Positions 61,224 to 64,000 of a DNA stretch of 64,000 nt are shown one piece after another. This stretch comes from Phanerodontia chrysosporium (Eukaryota; Basidiomycota; Agaricomycetes; Polyporales; Phanerochaetaceae), in contig MJGA01000001.1 in assembly GCA_001910725.1 (NCBI GenBank), forward strand, positions 124,001 through 188,000, written 5' to 3'. The position numbers and the translations under genes were made by a program. The first letter of the stretch is position 1. Each line of letters opens with the position of its first letter. The notes beneath the pieces are model-generated. The model had not been told where the DNA came from, ran no database searches, and saw nothing but the letters and a program-made list of their open reading frames with translations.

Positions 61224-62476
61224 ATGGTACCTGAAGCCGTCCACTCTCCTCCTGTTCTTCCTCAGGAGGTCATTGATATGATAATCGACTACCTTCACAA
61301 CGACCTCAAAGCACTGGCAAGCTGCTCACTGGTCGCACATGCCTGGGTGGCTGCCAGCCATTACCACCTCTTCCACCAAGTCCAGCTTGGACGAGCAGAC
61401 ATACAGAAAGGCTCTCACTTCCTGCAGTTGCTCGACAGGAGCAGCAGCATTCGCCAGAGTGTCCGTATCGTGCTCCTGTGGGGCGCATCTATCTCTGTGT
61501 GCCCGCACGCTTTGCTCTCCCTTCTCGACGCGTTTCCTAACCTACACTCACTGCGTATGTACGGCATTACCTGCAAGTACTCCGCGCGCAGTCCCGTACA
61601 ATGGGTGCGCCCACAGAAACTACGGCGGCTCGAGCTCAGCGGTTTCGAAGCGCTGCGGGGCGAGCTTGTCAACACCATGGCGTTCTTCAGTCGCGTACCC
61701 GTCGATGAACTCCTCCTGTGCGACTGGGAGGTTCTCCCCATCTCGTTACACCAGGCTTTATACGACCTTGTGCCGGTCGACGCTGTAGAGGAGCACCTGC
61801 ACGGCTGGGAGGTCGCAGCTCTCTCCTTCATGGACAACGTCACACCCGTCGCGCTAGAGATTGCGCGTACAGCACTTTCACCGCAACACCTACGCTCGCT
61901 GGACGCGTCCGAGCAGACAGCATGGACGATGCCGCTCAGCTTCAGCGCGCTCTTGACGGATGTCGGGCCGCAGCTCGAACACCTCCGCCTGGACGTCACA
62001 GGAATGTATACTCATTCCACTCAAGGTATGTATGCATCACGACCTCGTATTCTCTCGTAACATGCTCTACAGATCTTGGTCGAGCGATGGCCCATTGCAC
62101 ATCGTTGCGATCTCTTCATTTATACATCGGCCCGGACGTCTTCTACGATCGCTTTGCCAGTGTAAACGATGCTACCGCCGCATTCCCGGATCGCATCTTG
62201 CAATATGCGCCACCGAGCGTTGAGACTATCACTCTCGCGTTCGGTGTTGATTACGACGGAGAGTTCGTCAGATACTGGGTAGCTATAGTGAATTGGGAAC
62301 AGCTTGAAGAACGGTTGAGGTCATTTGTCTCATTGCGCTCGGTGAGATTCACCATGGAGATTCCTTACCCGGGTATCTTCAAGGAGTCCAGGTTGGAACC
62401 TATGGCTAGCAGTCAGCGAGACGTCATCTTGACGTCCTTGCCGAGACTGCGCGAAGCTCGTAAAGTCGCGGTGTAA
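61224..62476 (+). CDS. F-box-like protein, divergent copy
   Basis: Start ATG 61224 (MVPEAVHSPPVLPQEVIDMI), an F-box-like helix pair VIDMIIDYLHNDLKALASCS and LVAHAWVAASHYHLFHQVQL. Leucine-rich segments, then one intron (donor GTATGT near 62026, acceptor CTACAG near 62072) joins to DLGRAMAHCTSLRSLHLYIG and on to the end REARKVAV (TAA 62474-62476). Transcribed away from paralogue B across about 250 bases. Confidence 0.85.
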
Positions 62477-62617
62477 CAAACCCGGTCTAGAATATTGTAT
62501 TTGCGTTGCATGCTGTTTAATCTTGATACAATGCGCTGGGAAGTACACTACTATCCCACATCACGATAGCAATCCACCGAAATCGAAGAAACGAGAAATA
62601 CATCTGAAGCGACACAA

Positions 62618-63338
62618 TTACAACTTGACCTGCTTAAGACCGTGCTTCCAGAAGGTGATGTAGGCTGCGGATACATGAATAAGTCAAGTGCGATGACTTT
62701 TTGAAGGGGGGAATACGTACGAGTGGTGCCGTCCTCACGGTAGTCGAGAAGAGCGACCATGCCCTCAGGGTTCATAGACTCGCCAGTGTACTGGAATCAA
62801 TATGTTAGCAACATACATACGAGAACACTGGAACACGTACGAATTCGTAGTTCTTGAAGTTGCCAACGATCTTCTTGGCAAAGGCCTGAGCACCCTTCTC
62901 GAAGGCCTCAACCTGATCGGGGCTGGTCTCCTGGAGCTTCGCCTTAATCGCCTTCATGTAGTCCTTGAGGTAGGTGAGGTAGGACTTCTTGTCGAACTGG
63001 GTCGACTGAAGACGGAAAGAGTGGACGACGTTGTTAACGGTAATGGCACCGTCCTCGACACCCTCGTCCTGCTCCTCGGCGGAGGGGTTGGCACCTAAGC
63101 GGAAGATCCTGGTGAGATTCTGACGAGTGCAGATGTGCAAGGCACGTACCGATGTCAACATCGGCACCAGCCTTGACGGTGACCATGGCACAGTCAACCT
63201 CGTAGACGATACCATCTACCTCCTTGCTGTTTTGTAGGTCAGCACAAATGCGACCGTCCGAGAGGTGCGTTGTACGCACATGGGGAAGGCATCGGAGAAC
63301 ATCTCGTCGCCGGTAATGATATCCTCGTAAAGAAGCAT
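62618..63338 (-). CDS. TMA19: Translationally controlled tumour protein homologue (TCTP)
   Basis: Small conserved, ribosome-associated protein. Start ATG 63336-63338 (MLLYEDIITGDEMFSDAFPM). Then KEVDGIVYEVDCAMVTVKAG, GANPSAEEQDEGVEDGAITV, NNVVHSFRLQSTQFDKKSYL, TYLKDYMKAIKAKLQ, YTGESMNPEGMVALLDYRED and FWKHGLKQVKL (TAA 62618-62620). Both TCTP signatures (the NNVVHSF block and the FYTGESMxPxG block) are present. About five short introns. No frame errors. Confidence 0.97.
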
Positions 63339-63606
63339 CTTGAGGTTTTGGGGATAGATAAAACAGAGAAAGAAGAGGAAAGGGACGAGGGGCAGAGGCA
63401 AGAGGCGAAGAGAGCTGTGGAACCCAAGTTTTTGAAGTCGCCAATTATTTGTGGGCGCCTAACGAATGACCCATCGATCTTGATATCACGCAGTCACGGG
63501 ACGTCACACATCAAAAAATCTTGCTCTTGCCTCTTTTGGAGGCAGTCATTTCACGGGCGTCTGCTGTTCACTGTCTGCGACGACGAGCTCTTGCTGAAGC
63601 GCAGCG
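63339..63606. promoter_or_regulatory. Divergent promoter, TCTP and UTP15
   Basis: 268 bases separate two divergent ribosome-related genes. The minus strand side has a pyrimidine-rich leader (63345-63420). Confidence 0.5.
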
Positions 63607-64000
63607 ATGACGGACTACAAGCCGGTCGTCGTGCAGCGGCACGCGAGGCCAGCACCAACAAAACACAATGCCGAGAGCAGACACTGGCGACAGTTCAAAT
63701 ATCCTGTGTTTATCAAGGAATACGCTCCCGTCACTTCCGTCCACTTTTCCCCTACCAAGCCTCACCGGTACGCCGTCACTGCCGCCACACGCGTCCAAAT
63801 TTATGCGCCGAGGACACAGAAAGTCACAAAGACCATCTCACGGTTCAAGGACGTAGCGCGAAGTGGACACATACGAGGAGATGGAAAGCTTGTTGTGGCG
63901 GGAGATGACACCGGCTTGATCCAGGTAAGTGTACATTGCCATGCTCGTCGGGGCGAGGTTTTGAGATTGCGGACAGAAGCCTCGATGATTCTGAATATTA
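63607..64000 (+). CDS. UTP15: U3 snoRNP component UTP15, 5' end
   Basis: Partial; runs off the right edge. Start ATG 63607 (MTDYKPVVVQRHARPAPTKH). The first exon reads HWRQFKYPVFIKEYAPVTSV, HFSPTKPHRYAVTAATRVQI, TKTISRFKDVARSGHIRGDG and KLVVAGDDTGLIQ, then a GTAAGT donor near 63929. This is the first WD40 blade of UTP15, a t-UTP subunit for pre-18S rRNA processing and rDNA transcription. Confidence 0.94.
   Translation, partial: MTDYKPVVVQRHARPAPTKHNAESRHWRQFKYPVFIKEYAPVTSVHFSPTKPHRYAVTAATRVQIYAPRTQKVTKTISRFKDVARSGHIRGDGKLVVAGDDTGLIQVSVHCHARRGEVLRLRTEASMILNI

Overview
This window is nuclear DNA of a filamentous basidiomycete, most likely an agaricomycete such as a wood-decay polypore. Genes on both strands are cut by many 50-65 nt GT-AG introns. 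tRNA genes carry introns directly 3' of the anticodon, spacing is tight, GC is high, and F-box/leucine-rich genes are abundant. There is no bacterial-style operon, CRISPR array or prophage. Species identity is inference.

Left part (0-16 kb): mitochondrial methionyl-tRNA synthetase (-); a secreted repeat protein whose repeats are separated by dibasic Kex2-type sites (+); an F-box-like gene (-); tRNA-Lys(CUU); a WBP2/GRAM-family gene (-); the Cdc7 replication kinase (+) bracketed by two identical, inverted tRNA-Arg(UCG) genes; and a large coiled-coil protein of unknown function (-).

Middle (16-46 kb): a ~10 kb neurofibromin/Ira-type RasGAP gene (-); a Csx1/Nam8-type three-RRM RNA-binding protein (-); a 3.5 kb gene-poor stretch with a diverged inverted repeat; a thioesterase-like gene with a 14-nt microexon (+); ARPC4 (-), whose first exon codes only the start codon; an F-box gene (-); a nucleolar FKBP prolyl isomerase (+); an EVE-domain (THYN1-like) gene (-) divergent from the protein phosphatase 4 regulatory subunit PP4R3/Psy2 (+).

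Right part (46-64 kb): secreted phospholipase B (-), an MFS transporter (-), an F-box gene (-), an RBM42-like RNA-binding protein (-) divergent from ribosomal protein RPL5 (+), three more F-box genes (57.8-62.5 kb), then TCTP (-) divergent from UTP15 (+), which runs off the right edge. Most of these are housekeeping genes with no pathway in common. The exceptions are local: four F-box paralogues in about 9 kb, and ribosome-related genes (RPL5, TCTP, UTP15) at the right end.

Two observations stand out. First, the gene at 4.3-5.7 kb looks like a Kex2-processed repeat precursor. Its 74-nt repeats each end at a spliceosomal intron in the same codon, so it probably grew by duplicating exon-intron units. 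Second, at least fifteen otherwise intact, conserved genes or exons need exactly one extra base to stay in frame, usually inside a run of four or five identical bases. A deletion-biased assembly error explains this better than mass pseudogenisation, and it means naive gene models here will be wrong.
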